Shown piece by piece: positions 50,412 through 58,244 of a DNA stretch of 64,000 nucleotides; within the stretch, counting starts at the first letter, position 1; every line of letters begins with the position of its first letter. The stretch lies in the NCBI GenBank assembly GCA_050258035.1, contig JBLMYA010000026.1, positions 1 to 64,000 of the forward strand. The letters are read 5' to 3'. The position numbers were made by a program, and so were the translations under genes. The stretch is from DATBLE01 sp050258035. Its GTDB lineage: Bacteria > Actinomycetota > Thermoleophilia > Gaiellales > Gaiellaceae. Below the pieces are notes generated by a model that saw nothing but the letters and a program-made list of their open reading frames with translations, did no database searches and had not been told where the DNA came from.

Positions 50412-51032
50412 CTACTTCGAATAGAGCTCGACGATCAGCGACTCCTGCACCGGGGTGTCGATCTCGCCCCGGTCGGGCCATTTGAGGATCTTCCCGGTGA
50501 GCCCGTCGTGGTCGGCCTGGAGCCACGGGGCGACCGAGGCGGTGAGGTCGGTCGCGTCGCGCACGGTCTGCTCGGCGGACGAGCCGGTGCGGATCGTGAT
50601 CACGTCGTTGGGCTTGACCTGGTAGCTGGGGATGTTCACGCGCTTCCCGTTGACCTGGAAGTGCCCGTGGCGGACGAGCTGGCGCGCCTGCGCGCGCGAG
50701 GCGGCGAAGCCGAGCCGGTAGACGACGTTGTCCAGCCTGGTCTCGAGCATCCGGAGCAGGTTCTCGCCGGTGATGCCGGAGCTCCGGGACGCCTTCTCGT
50801 AGTACGTGCGGAACTGCTTCTCGAGCAGGCCGTAGTAGCGGCGGGCCTTCTGCTTCTCGCGCAGCTGGAGCAGGTACTCCGACTGCTTGATACGGCCGCG
50901 GCCGTGCTCGCCCGGCGGGTAGCTGCGGCGCTCGATCGCGCACTTCTCGGTCAGGCAGCGCTCGCCCTTCAGGAAGAGCTTCATCCCCTCGCGGCGACAC
51001 TGCTTGCACTTCGGCGAACGGTCTCTGGCCAT
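50412..51032 (-). CDS. rpsD: 30S ribosomal protein S4
   Basis: 206 residues. uS4 with an N-terminal CKQCRREG...CLTEKC Cys set (zinc-binding form), the S4 RNA-binding domain (RLDNVVYRLGFAASRAQARQLVRHGHFQVNGKRVNIPSYQVKPNDVI) and the terminal ELYSK. Primary 16S assembly protein and, in many bacteria, the alpha-operon repressor. ATG overlaps the rpsK stop (ATGA). Confidence 0.97.
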   Translation of the reverse strand: MARDRSPKCKQCRREGMKLFLKGERCLTEKCAIERRSYPPGEHGRGRIKQSEYLLQLREKQKARRYYGLLEKQFRTYYEKASRSSGITGENLLRMLETRLDNVVYRLGFAASRAQARQLVRHGHFQVNGKRVNIPSYQVKPNDVITIRTGSSAEQTVRDATDLTASVAPWLQADHDGLTGKILKWPDRGEIDTPVQESLIVELYSK

Positions 51033-51436
51033 CAGACTCTCCGCCGCTTCTTCTGGCGCACGCCGTTGTGGGCCTGCGGGGTGACATCACGGACACCGAG
51101 GATCTCGAGGCCGGCAGCCTGGAGCGACCGGATCGCCGTCTCGCGGCCGGAGCCCGGGCCCTTGACGAAGACCTCGACCTTCTGGAGGCCGTGCTCCATG
51201 CCCTTGCGGGCGGCGGCGTCGGCCGTCACCTGCGCGGCGAAGGGGGTCGACTTGCGCGAGCCCTTGAAGCCCGCCGAGCCGGCCGACTCCCAGACGATCA
51301 CCGCTCCGTCCTTGTCCGTGAGGGACACGATCGTGTTGTTGAACGACGTCTTGATGTGGGCCTGGCCGACGGCGACGTTCTTCTTGACACGGCGGCGGGT
51401 GCGGCCGCGGCCCGCGGTTCTCCTCGGGGGCGCCAC
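51032..51436 (-). CDS. rpsK: 30S ribosomal protein S11
   Basis: 134 residues. uS11: GQAHIKTSFNNTIVSLTDKDGAVIVWESAGSAGFKGSRKSTPFAAQ, GPGSGRETAIRSLQAAGLEILGVRDVTPQAHNGVRQKKRRRV (the platform-binding C-terminus). A basic N-terminus (RTAGRGRTRRRVKKN) precedes the core. The stop overlaps the rpsD start. Confidence 0.97.
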   Translation of the reverse strand: MAPPRRTAGRGRTRRRVKKNVAVGQAHIKTSFNNTIVSLTDKDGAVIVWESAGSAGFKGSRKSTPFAAQVTADAAARKGMEHGLQKVEVFVKGPGSGRETAIRSLQAAGLEILGVRDVTPQAHNGVRQKKRRRV

Positions 51437-51437
51437 G

Positions 51438-51812
51438 CTACTTCGCCTTCTTCCCGCGGCCGACCGTCTTCTTCGGCCCCTTGCGCGTCCGCGCGTTGGT
51501 CTTCGTGCGCTGCCCGTTCACCGGCAGGCCGCGGCGGTGCCGGATGCCGCGGTACGCGCCGATCTCGGTCAGGCGCTTGATCGCCTGCTGCCGCTCGCGG
51601 CGGAGGTCGCCCTCGACCTGGTACTGCTCGTCGATGTGGCGCTGGAGCTTCGTGACCTCCTCGTCGGTCAGGTCCTTGATCTTCTCGTCGGGCGACAGGT
51701 CGAGCGCCGCGCAGATGGTGCGCGCGCTCGTCGTGCCGATGCCGTAGATGTACGTCAGCCCGATCTCGAGCCGCTTCTGGTTCGGGAGGTTCACTCCGGC
51801 GATGCGTGCCAA
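51438..51812 (-). CDS. rpsM: 30S ribosomal protein S13
   Basis: 124 residues. uS13: MARIAGVNLPNQKRLEIGLTYIYGIGTTSARTICAAL, HIDEQYQVEGDLRRERQQAIKRLTEIGAYRGIRHRRGLPVNGQRTKTNARTRKGPKKTVGRGKK. The Gly/Arg/Lys-rich tail contacts P-site tRNA. It follows rpmJ in the usual order; 1 base before the rpsK start. Confidence 0.97.
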   Translation of the reverse strand: MARIAGVNLPNQKRLEIGLTYIYGIGTTSARTICAALDLSPDEKIKDLTDEEVTKLQRHIDEQYQVEGDLRRERQQAIKRLTEIGAYRGIRHRRGLPVNGQRTKTNARTRKGPKKTVGRGKKAK

Positions 51813-51822
51813 CTCGTCTCCT

Positions 51823-51936
51823 CTAGCCTTGCCGTTGCTTGTGCCGCGGGTTGGTGCAGATGACCATGGTCGTGCCGTGCCGCTTGATCACGCGGCACCG
51901 CTCGCACATCGGCTTGACGGATGCTCTGACTTTCAT
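51823..51936 (-). CDS. rpmJ: 50S ribosomal protein L36
   Basis: 37 residues, zinc-containing form: MKVRASVKPMCERCRVIKRHGTTMVICTNPRHKQRQG with ligands Cys11, Cys14, Cys27 and His32 (family numbering by position in this peptide). Its ATG overlaps the infA stop (ATGA), showing that translation normally passes from infA to rpmJ. Confidence 0.95.
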   Translation of the reverse strand: MKVRASVKPMCERCRVIKRHGTTMVICTNPRHKQRQG

Positions 51937-52073
51937 CGGTAGCGGTACGTGATGCGGCCTCGGCAGAGGTAGGCGGAGAGCTCGACCGTCGTCCACTTGC
52001 ACGTGCGGAACATCGTGCTCGGCAGCGCTTCGACGACCTCGCCTTCGACTTCGATCTCTTCCTTGACCGCCAC
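51933..52073 (-). CDS. infA: Shortened IF-1-like protein at the infA position
   Basis: 46 residues from GTG 52073. The N-terminus is IF-1 (KEEIEVEGEVVEALPSTMFR) and so is the C-terminus (TVELS-Y-RGRITYRYR). The middle ~26 residues of a normal 72-residue IF-1 are replaced by TCKWT: the stretch that contains the NG-loop and the HISGKMR-type helix. One further codon is missing where DLT is expected (YLCRG). The frame is intact, the stop is coupled to rpmJ (ATGA) and a GAGGAAGGG ribosome-binding site precedes the GTG. An OB fold could not form without the missing strands. It may be a decayed but open gene, a new small protein, or an assembly fault. Confidence 0.75.
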   Translation of the reverse strand: MAVKEEIEVEGEVVEALPSTMFRTCKWTTVELSAYLCRGRITYRYR

Positions 52074-52087
52074 CCTTCCTCACAGGA

Positions 52088-52109
52088 ACCGCGTCCGGCG
52101 AGACGCGGT
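52088..52109 (-). other. Stem-loop in the infA leader
   Basis: Perfect 8-base stem (ACCGCGTC/GACGCGGT) with a 6-base loop, ending 14 bases before the infA GTG. It sits just ahead of the ribosome-binding site and could affect initiation. Confidence 0.5.
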
Positions 52110-52128
52110 CCGAACATCGGGAACACAT

Positions 52129-52161
52129 GAAAAAGCACGGCACAGCGGCGGCTGCGCCGTG
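52129..52161 (-). terminator. Intrinsic terminator between map and infA
   Basis: 11-base stem (CACGGCGCAGC with GCTGTGCCGTG, one G-U pair) and a 4-base loop on the minus strand, followed by CTTTTTC. It is the only classical hairpin-plus-U-run in the ribosomal region and should end much of the secY-adk-map transcript before infA. Confidence 0.75.
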
Positions 52162-52166
52162 GATCC

Positions 52167-52928
52167 CTATCGTAGCAAAACGGGTGTTGCCGTCAGGATC
52201 CGCGGCCGGGCCGCCGTGACCGCCACCGTGTGCTCGAAATGGGCAGAGAGCGACCCGTCGGCGGTGGAGATCGACCACTCGTCGTCGTGCACGAAGATGT
52301 CCGGTCCGCCGGCGTTGATCATCGGCTCGATCGCGAAGGTCATCCCTTCGGCGAGCACGGGCCCTCGCCCCGGCTCGCCGTAGTTCGGGATCTGGGGATC
52401 CTCGTGCATCGAGCGCCCCACGCCGTGCCCGACCAGGCTCCGCACCACCGAGAACCCGGCCGTCTCCGTCGCCTGCTGGACGGCGTGTGAGATGTCCGAG
52501 AGCCGGTTGCCGGCACGGCACTGCTCGATCCCCGCCGCCAGCGCTGCCTGGCCCGCCTCGAGGAGGCGCTCGGCCACGTCCGAGATCTCGCCGATCGGGA
52601 ACGTGTGGGCGGAGTCGGCGACGAACCCGTCGAGCGTGACGCCGACGTCGACGGAGAGGATGTCGCCGTCGGAGAGCTCGTACGGCCCCGGGATCCCATG
52701 GACGATCATCGCGTTCGGCGAGATGCACGTCGCCGCGGGGTAGCCCCGGTAGCCCTTGAACGTCGGGTAGCCGCCCTGGCCCGCGATGAAATCCTCGGCG
52801 AGCTCGTCCAGCTCTGCGGTCGTCATGCCCGGGCGGGCCTGCTCTCCGACGAGCGCGAGCGTCTCGGCGACGATGCGCCCCGCGCGCGCCATCCGCTCCA
52901 GCTCGTCGGGTGACTTGCGGATGATCAT
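52167..52928 (-). CDS. map: Methionine aminopeptidase, type I
   Basis: 253 residues. Pita-bread fold with metal ligands in VDVGVTLDGFVADSAHTF (two Asp), VGHGVGRSMHEDPQIPNYG (His) and TFAIEPMINAGG (Glu), and VHGIPG (His). It removes the initiator Met from new proteins. Coupled to adk by ATGA. The stop is followed by a terminator, then infA. Confidence 0.95.
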   Translation of the reverse strand: MIIRKSPDELERMARAGRIVAETLALVGEQARPGMTTAELDELAEDFIAGQGGYPTFKGYRGYPAATCISPNAMIVHGIPGPYELSDGDILSVDVGVTLDGFVADSAHTFPIGEISDVAERLLEAGQAALAAGIEQCRAGNRLSDISHAVQQATETAGFSVVRSLVGHGVGRSMHEDPQIPNYGEPGRGPVLAEGMTFAIEPMINAGGPDIFVHDDEWSISTADGSLSAHFEHTVAVTAARPRILTATPVLLR

Positions 52929-53500
52929 GCTGCCACCTGGTCGAGCGTCGCGCGGATCTCGGCGAAGATCTGGTCGATCGTCCGGTCGGCGTGGATGCCG
53001 ACGACGTTCCCCCGGGTCGTGCGGTAGTACTCGACGAGCGGCGCGGTCTCGCGCTCGTAGATCTCGAGCCGCTGCCTGATCGCCTCGGGCGTGTCGTCGG
53101 ACCGGTTCTCCTCGACTGCGCGCTTCCGCATCCGTTCGAGCAGCACGTCGCGCGCCACCTGCAGCTCGAACACGACGTCGAGGTCACGGCCGAGCTCGTC
53201 GAGCAGCCCGTCGAGCGCCTCCGCCTGGGCCATGTTCCGCGGGAAGCCGTCGAGGACGAAGCCGGGGATGGTGTCACCGCGGTCGAGCCGGTCGCGGATC
53301 ATCCGGATGATCAGGTCGTCTTGGACGAGCCGGCCGGCGTCGTAGACGGCCTTCACCTCGCGTCCGACCGGCGTGTCCAGCTCCTTCATCTCGCGGATCA
53401 TGTCGCCGGTCGCGATGTGCGGAATGCCGTACGTCTTTGCGATCAGCTTCGCCTGGGTGCCTTTCCCGGACCCCTGCGGACCAAGCAGCAGCACGTCCAC
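52925..53500 (-). CDS. adk: Adenylate kinase
   Basis: 191 residues, short-lid form. P-loop GPQGSGKGTQAKLIAKTYGIPHIATGDMIR, core FVLDGFPRNMAQAEALD and, after RKRAVEENRSDDTPEAIRQRLEIYERET, the lid region without the Cys4 zinc finger seen in Gram-positive Adk. GTG start 53500 with secY ending 1 base upstream. Maintains the AMP/ADP/ATP balance. Confidence 0.95.
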   Translation of the reverse strand: MDVLLLGPQGSGKGTQAKLIAKTYGIPHIATGDMIREMKELDTPVGREVKAVYDAGRLVQDDLIIRMIRDRLDRGDTIPGFVLDGFPRNMAQAEALDGLLDELGRDLDVVFELQVARDVLLERMRKRAVEENRSDDTPEAIRQRLEIYERETAPLVEYYRTTRGNVVGIHADRTIDQIFAEIRATLDQVAA

Positions 53501-53501
53501 G

Positions 53502-54755
53502 CTACTTGAGGAAGCCCTCGTAGGAGCGCATCATCATCTGCGACTCCATCTGCCGCATGGTGTCGAGCGCGACGCCGACGATGATCAGCAAGGACGTACC
53601 GCCGAGGAACGTGCTCGTCGACTGCGAGAAGTTGAAGAACTGGATCAGGAACGTCGGTAACACCGCGACGATGGCCAGGTAGAGCGATCCCGGCAGCGTC
53701 AGCCGAGAGAGTACGCGGTCCAGGTAGCTCGCGGTCGGCGGCCCCGGCCGGATGCCCGGGATGTAGCCGCCCTGCTTGCGCAGGTTCTCGGCCTGGTCGA
53801 CCGGGTTGAACTGGACCGCCGTGTAGAAGTACGTGAAGACGATGATCAGGATCGCCTCGATCGTCAGGTAGGGCCAGTCGGACTGGGTGAAGTTGCGGTT
53901 GATCCAGGGCTGCGTCTGCGGGAAGAACTGACCGATCGTCGGCGGGAAGGCCATCACCGCGGCGGCGAAGATGATCGGGATCACGCCGGCCATGTTCACG
54001 CGCAGGGGTAGGTACGTCGAGCCTCCGGCGGTCATGCGTCGTCCGACCTGACGCTTGGCGTACTGGATCGGGATCCGGCGCTGCCCCTCCTGCATGAAGA
54101 CGACGGCGACGATCACGGCGAGCGCGAGGAGCGGGAAGAAGAGCTTGGTCGTCGGCCCTCCGTCGATCCAGGCGCGGACGGCCAGCGGGGAGCGGTCGAT
54201 GATCGAGGCGAAGATCAGCAGCGAGATCCCGTTGCCGATGCCTCGCTTCGTGATCTGCTCGCCGAACCACATCAGCAGCGTCGTCCCGGCGGTCAGGGTG
54301 ACCACGATCAGCACGAGGCGCCCGGTGTTGGCGGTCAGGATGTGCTGGCGCCGGAAGAGGTACGAGTACCCGACGGCCTGCGCCGCTGCCAGTCCGACGG
54401 TCAGGTAGCGGGTGTACTGGTTGATCTTGGCGTACCCCGCCTCGCCCTCCTTCTGGAGCTGGGCGAGGCTCGGAACGACCACCGCCATCAGCTGCAGGAT
54501 GATCGAGGCCGTGATGTACGGCATGATCCCGAGCGCGAAGATCGAGAAGCGCGACAGCGCGTTCCCCGAGAACAGATTGAGCAGGCCGAGCACCGTCCCG
54601 CCCTGGTTCCCGAAGTAGGTCTTGATCTGGGCGGCATCGACGCCGGGGGCGGGGATGAAGCTCCCGAGTCGGTACAGGGCGAGAACGAAGGCGGTGAACA
54701 GCAGGCGGCGGCGGAGCTCCGGCACCCGCCACGCGTTCGCGATCCAGGAAAGCAA
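53502..54755 (-). CDS. secY: Preprotein translocase subunit SecY
   Basis: 417 residues with ten membrane segments. Plug and gate region GSFIPAPGVDAAQIKTYF, LLNLFSGNALSRFSIFALGIMPYITASIILQL, the cytosolic loops KRQVGRRMTAGGSTYLPLRVNMAGVIPIIFA and QGGYIPGIRPGPPTASYLDRVLSRLT. Forms the protein-export channel with SecE/SecG encoded elsewhere. It follows rplO with no gap, as in the spc operon. Confidence 0.97.
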   Translation of the reverse strand: MLSWIANAWRVPELRRRLLFTAFVLALYRLGSFIPAPGVDAAQIKTYFGNQGGTVLGLLNLFSGNALSRFSIFALGIMPYITASIILQLMAVVVPSLAQLQKEGEAGYAKINQYTRYLTVGLAAAQAVGYSYLFRRQHILTANTGRLVLIVVTLTAGTTLLMWFGEQITKRGIGNGISLLIFASIIDRSPLAVRAWIDGGPTTKLFFPLLALAVIVAVVFMQEGQRRIPIQYAKRQVGRRMTAGGSTYLPLRVNMAGVIPIIFAAAVMAFPPTIGQFFPQTQPWINRNFTQSDWPYLTIEAILIIVFTYFYTAVQFNPVDQAENLRKQGGYIPGIRPGPPTASYLDRVLSRLTLPGSLYLAIVAVLPTFLIQFFNFSQSTSTFLGGTSLLIIVGVALDTMRQMESQMMMRSYEGFLK

Positions 54756-55376
54756 CTACTCGCCCTCTGTGGGCTCCTCGGCTGCCGGTTCTGCGGCAGC
54801 CTCGGCGGCGGGCTCTTCGGCCTCGGCGGCCTCCGCCGTCGCCTCGGACGCCGCAGGAGCGGCTTTCTTGTGGCGGCGCACCTTCTTCTCGTGCGGCGGC
54901 TTGAGCCAGGTGACGCTTCCGCCTGCGGCCTCGATCTTCTCCACGGCGGTTCTGGAGAAGGCGTGCGCCGAGACGGCCAGCTCCACGCCGAGGTCCCCAT
55001 GGCCCAGGATCTTGACGTCACGGCGAAGGTTGCGGATCAAGCCTCTCTCTTCGAGCGTCTCGGGAGTGACCTCGGAGCCGGGTTCGAACCGCGCCAGGTC
55101 TCGCACGTTGACCGAACAGGTCAACGTGCGAAAGGGTCCGATCGGCATCGCGTCCTTCGAGGTCGAGCCGCGCTGCTTGCCCATGCGCATGTACGCCGGC
55201 ATCTGACCGCCCTCGAAGCCGGCCCGCATCGCGTGCGACCCCGAGCGCGCCTTCTGGCCCTTGATCCCGCGGCCGGAGTAGCGCCCCTTGCCGGAGCCCA
55301 TCCCGCGGCCGACGCGCTTGCGGTCCTTGCGGCCCTGCGCGGGCTTGAGGTTGGAGAGGCTGAGATCGCCGGCCAT
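54756..55376 (-). CDS. rplO: 50S ribosomal protein L15
   Basis: 206 residues. uL15 core: LKPAQGRKDRKRVGRGMGSGKGRYSGRGIKGQKARSGSHAMRAGFEGGQMPAYMRMGKQRGSTSKD, then LIRNLRRDVKILGHGDLGVELAVSAHAFSRTAVEKIEAAGGSV. A ~50-residue Ala/Glu/Pro tail (KKAAPAASEATAEAAEAEEPAAEAAAEPAAEEP) makes it longer than the usual ~150. Confidence 0.96.
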   Translation of the reverse strand: MAGDLSLSNLKPAQGRKDRKRVGRGMGSGKGRYSGRGIKGQKARSGSHAMRAGFEGGQMPAYMRMGKQRGSTSKDAMPIGPFRTLTCSVNVRDLARFEPGSEVTPETLEERGLIRNLRRDVKILGHGDLGVELAVSAHAFSRTAVEKIEAAGGSVTWLKPPHEKKVRRHKKAAPAASEATAEAAEAEEPAAEAAAEPAAEEPTEGE

Positions 55377-55559
55377 CTACGTCGCGTCCTCGACCTTCAC
55401 CAGGTGCCGGACCTTCCTCAGCATACCGGCGAGCACCGGGCTCTCCTCGTGCTCGGACGTGCGGCCGATCTTGCCGAGGCCGAGAGCGCGAAGCGTCCCG
55501 CGATGCCGTTGAGTCTGGCCGATCTGGCTCCGGACTTGGGTGACACGCACCTTGCTCAC
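55377..55559 (-). CDS. rpmD: 50S ribosomal protein L30
   Basis: 60 residues, uL30: VRVTQVRSQIGQTQRHRGTLRALGLGKIGRTSEHEESPVLAGMLRKVRHLVKVED. Standard size and place between rpsE and rplO; GTG start overlapping the rpsE stop. Confidence 0.95.
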   Translation of the reverse strand: MSKVRVTQVRSQIGQTQRHRGTLRALGLGKIGRTSEHEESPVLAGMLRKVRHLVKVEDAT

Positions 55560-56155
55560 GCCCGTGTCTCCTCGGCCCCTGCCGGCACCGCCGCGGTATC
55601 CGTCTTCTCATCCGTCTCGACTGCGACAGCAGTCGAAACGGGTAGAACCTGGGAGATCGTCAATCCGCGGATCCTCGCCACGTCCTCGGGGCGGCGGAGG
55701 TTCTTCAGGCCGTCCACCGTCGCCTTGAGCATGTTGATCGGGTTCGTCGTCCCGAGGCTCTTCGCGAGGATGTCGCGGATCCCGGCGAGCTCGAGGACGG
55801 CGCGGACGCCGCCGCCGGCGATCACGCCGGTGCCCTCGCTCGCGGGCCGGAGGAGGACTCGGGCGGCGTCGGACTTGCCGATGATCTCGTGCGTGATCGT
55901 CGTCCCGTGCTTCGGGACGGTGAAGAGGTTCTTCTTCGCATCGTCGACGGCCTTCGAGATCGCGAGCGGAACCTCGCGCGCCTTCCCGTAGCCGACGCCG
56001 ACGCGCTCGACCTCGTCGCCGATCACCACCAGTGCCGTGAACGAGAACCGCCGGCCGCCCTTGACCACCTTGGCGACGCGGTTGATCTCGACCACGCGCT
56101 CCTTGAGCTCGCGCGCGTCCTCGCGCGCGAACACCTCACGCTCCACGCTCGTCAA
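55556..56155 (-). CDS. rpsE: 30S ribosomal protein S5
   Basis: 199 residues. uS5: ELKERVVEINRVAKVVKGGRRFSFTALVVIGDEVERVGVGYGKAREVPLAISKAVDDAKKNLF, GTGVIAGGGVRAVLELAGIRDILAKSLGTTNPINMLKATVDGL, then a ~45-residue Thr/Ala/Glu tail. It is part of the decoding-fidelity centre and the mRNA entry site. Coupled to rplR by ATGA. Confidence 0.96.
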   Translation of the reverse strand: MTSVEREVFAREDARELKERVVEINRVAKVVKGGRRFSFTALVVIGDEVERVGVGYGKAREVPLAISKAVDDAKKNLFTVPKHGTTITHEIIGKSDAARVLLRPASEGTGVIAGGGVRAVLELAGIRDILAKSLGTTNPINMLKATVDGLKNLRRPEDVARIRGLTISQVLPVSTAVAVETDEKTDTAAVPAGAEETRA

Positions 56156-56505
56156 AACGTCAACCCTCCCTCGCGGGCGCCCTCGGCCAGCGCCTTCACG
56201 CGTCCGTGGTAGAGGTAGCCGCCGCGGTCGAAGACACAGGTCTCGATCCCTGCTGCCTTCGCGTTCGCCGCCAACAGCTTGCCGACCTCCTTCGCCTGGT
56301 CGGTCTTCGAGCCCTTGATGCTCTTGAGTCCCTGCCAGCCGGCCGCGGCGAGCGTCCTTCCGGCCTGGTCGTCGATCAGCTGGGCGCTGATGCCCGTGTT
56401 CGACCGGAACACGGCCAGGCGCGGCCGCTCGGCGGTGCCGGCGATCTTGCCGCGGATCCGGCGCCGGCGGCGCTCGCGGAGCTGGCGTGTGGTGACCGTG
56501 CTCAT
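56152..56505 (-). CDS. rplR: 50S ribosomal protein L18
   Basis: 117 residues, uL18: RRRIRGKIAGTAERPRLAVFRSNTGISAQLIDDQAGRTLAAAG, GKLLAANAKAAGIETCVFDRGGYLYHGRVKALAEGAREGGLTF. Binds 5S rRNA with L5. Coupled on both sides by ATGA overlaps. Confidence 0.97.
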   Translation of the reverse strand: MSTVTTRQLRERRRRRIRGKIAGTAERPRLAVFRSNTGISAQLIDDQAGRTLAAAGWQGLKSIKGSKTDQAKEVGKLLAANAKAAGIETCVFDRGGYLYHGRVKALAEGAREGGLTF

Positions 56506-57035
56506 GCGCGCTTGCCGACCTTCCTGCGGACGTACTCGCCGTGGTAGCGGATCCCCTTGCCCTTGTACGGCTCGGGCGGCCGCACCTTGCGGATCTCGGC
56601 CGCGATCTGGCCGACCTGCTGCTTGTCGATGCCCTTCACGACGATCTCGGTCTGGGTCGGGAGCTCGTACGTGATCCCGGCCGGCGCTTCCTTGACGACC
56701 GGGTGCGAGAAGCCGACGTTGAGCTCGAGCGCGGTGCCGCGCAGCGAGGCGCGGTAGCCGACGCCCTGGATCTCGAGTCGCTTCTCGAAGCCCTTCGTCA
56801 CGCCCTCGACCATGTTCGCGACGAGCGTGCGGGTCAGCCCGTGCAGCGCCCGGTCCTCGCCACGGTCGGTCGGCCGCGTGACCGTGATCGAACCGTCCGT
56901 CTGCTCGATCTTCATGCGCTGCGGCACGTCCTGCGCGAGCTCGCCGAGCGGCCCGTTGACCATCACGCGCCCAGGGCTGATGGAGACCGAGACTCCGGCC
57001 GGCAGCTCAATTGGTGATCTTCCGATTCGGCTCAT
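56502..57035 (-). CDS. rplF: 50S ribosomal protein L6
   Basis: 177 residues, uL6: MSRIGRSPIELPAGVSVSISPGRVMVNGPLGELAQDV, HGLTRTLVANMVEGVTKGFEKRLEIQGVGYRASLRGTALELNVGFSHPV and the C-terminal signature KVRPPEPYKGKGIRYHGEYVRRKVGK. Sits near the sarcin-ricin loop. Confidence 0.97.
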   Translation of the reverse strand: MSRIGRSPIELPAGVSVSISPGRVMVNGPLGELAQDVPQRMKIEQTDGSITVTRPTDRGEDRALHGLTRTLVANMVEGVTKGFEKRLEIQGVGYRASLRGTALELNVGFSHPVVKEAPAGITYELPTQTEIVVKGIDKQQVGQIAAEIRKVRPPEPYKGKGIRYHGEYVRRKVGKRA

Positions 57036-57068
57036 AGTTCAGTCGCTGGTGAAGAGTCGTGAGACTTC

Positions 57069-57464
57069 TCACCACACAAAGCAGATGACCTCGCCGCCGA
57101 TACCGCGCTCCTGCGCGGTTCGGCTGGTCATCACGCCGCTCGACGTGGACAGGATAGCCGTGCCCATCCCGCCGAGGACGCGCGGCATGCGGTCCTTTCT
57201 CGCGTAGATGCGTCGGCCGGGCTTGGAGATGCGCTTCAGGTTCGTGATCACGCGCTCGCGGCTGCGGCCGTACTTGAGCTCGACGACGAGGAGGTCGAAG
57301 CTCTCGCCCTTCTCGACGCGGTAGTCGCGGATGTAGCCCTCCTCCTTGAGCAGGCGGGCGATGTCCACCTTCATCCGGGAGGTGGGCATCGTCGCGGTGT
57401 CCTGGAGCGCCTTGTTGGCGTTCCGGATGCGCGTGAGCATGTCGGCGATGGGGTCGGTCAGCAC
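57069..57464 (-). CDS. rpsH: 30S ribosomal protein S8
   Basis: 131 residues, uS8: MLTDPIADMLTRIRNANKALQDTATMPTSRMKVDIARLLKEEGYIRDY, ISKPGRRIYARKDRMPRVLGGMGTAILSTSSGVMTSRTAQERGIGGEVICFVW. S8 represses the spc operon in E. coli. The 33-base gap to rplF and the end of rpsH hold a 26-base imperfect hairpin (57048-57073). Confidence 0.97.
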   Translation of the reverse strand: MLTDPIADMLTRIRNANKALQDTATMPTSRMKVDIARLLKEEGYIRDYRVEKGESFDLLVVELKYGRSRERVITNLKRISKPGRRIYARKDRMPRVLGGMGTAILSTSSGVMTSRTAQERGIGGEVICFVW

Positions 57465-57474
57465 GTCGTTCCTC

Positions 57475-57660
57475 CTACCAGGAGCTCTTCGTCATCCCGG
57501 GGATCACGCCGGCGTGGGCGAGCTCCCGCAGACAGATCCGGCAGAGCCCGAACTTCTTGAAAACGGCGCGCGGGCGCCCGCACCGGTTGCAGCGCGAGTA
57601 CGCGCGAACCCTGAAGCGCTGCGGACGAGCGGCCTTGGCGATCATCGACTTCTTGGCCAT
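57475..57660 (-). CDS. rpsN: 30S ribosomal protein S14, type Z (zinc form)
   Basis: 61 residues, uS14 short form: MAKKSMIAKAARPQRFRVRAYSRCNRCGRPRAVFKKFGLCRICLRELAHAGVIPGMTKSSW. Two CxxC pairs (CNRC and CRIC) bind zinc. ATG overlaps the rplE stop by one base. Confidence 0.97.
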   Translation of the reverse strand: MAKKSMIAKAARPQRFRVRAYSRCNRCGRPRAVFKKFGLCRICLRELAHAGVIPGMTKSSW

Positions 57661-58244
57661 TACTCCTGACTCCTCCTGTCCTCGGCGAACGGCAGCCCGA
57701 GGCCTCGGAGCAGCGCGCGAGCGCTCTCGTCGTCGGCCGCCGACGTCGTGATGGCGATGTCCAGGCCGCGCACGGCGGCGACGTCGTCGTAGTTGATCTC
57801 CGGGAAGATGATCTGCTCGCGGATCCCCAGCGAGTAGTTGCCGCGCCCGTCGAACGAGCCGGGGTCGAGCCCGCGGAAGTCGCGGATACGGGGAAGGGCG
57901 ATCGAGACCAACCGGTCGAGGAACTCGTACATCCGCGCCCCGCGCAGCGTGATGCGGGCGCCGATCGGCATGCCCTCGCGGAGCTTGAACGCGGCGATCG
58001 ACTTGCGGGCGCGGCGCATCTGCGCGCGCTGCCCGGCGATCGTCGAGAGCTCGTCCATGGCCGCGTCGAGCGCCTTTGCCTCGGTCTTGGCGTCGCCGAC
58101 TCCCATGTTCAAGGTGATCTTGGTCACGCGCGGGACCTGCATCACGGAGGAGAGGCCCAGCTCCTCCTTCAGGCGCGCCTTGAGCTCCTTGTCGTAGAGC
58201 TCCTTCAGCCGCGGCGTGTACGTGTCAGTTGCAGTCACGGTCAC
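57660..58244 (-). CDS. rplE: 50S ribosomal protein L5
   Basis: 194 residues, uL5: PRLKELYDKELKARLKEELGLSSVMQVPRVTKITLNMGVGDA, KSIAAFKLREGMPIGARITLRGARMYEFLDRLVSIALPRIRDFRGLDPGSFDGRGNYSLGIREQIIFPEINYD. Part of the 5S RNP. GTG start overlapping the rplX stop (GTGA). Confidence 0.97.
   Translation of the reverse strand: MTVTATDTYTPRLKELYDKELKARLKEELGLSSVMQVPRVTKITLNMGVGDAKTEAKALDAAMDELSTIAGQRAQMRRARKSIAAFKLREGMPIGARITLRGARMYEFLDRLVSIALPRIRDFRGLDPGSFDGRGNYSLGIREQIIFPEINYDDVAAVRGLDIAITTSAADDESARALLRGLGLPFAEDRRSQE

Noticed and set aside
57048..57073. S8 autoregulatory hairpin between rplF and rpsH
   Set aside because: There is an imperfect 26-base stem, but two mismatches in the arms and no resemblance to the known S8 target make this too weak to call.
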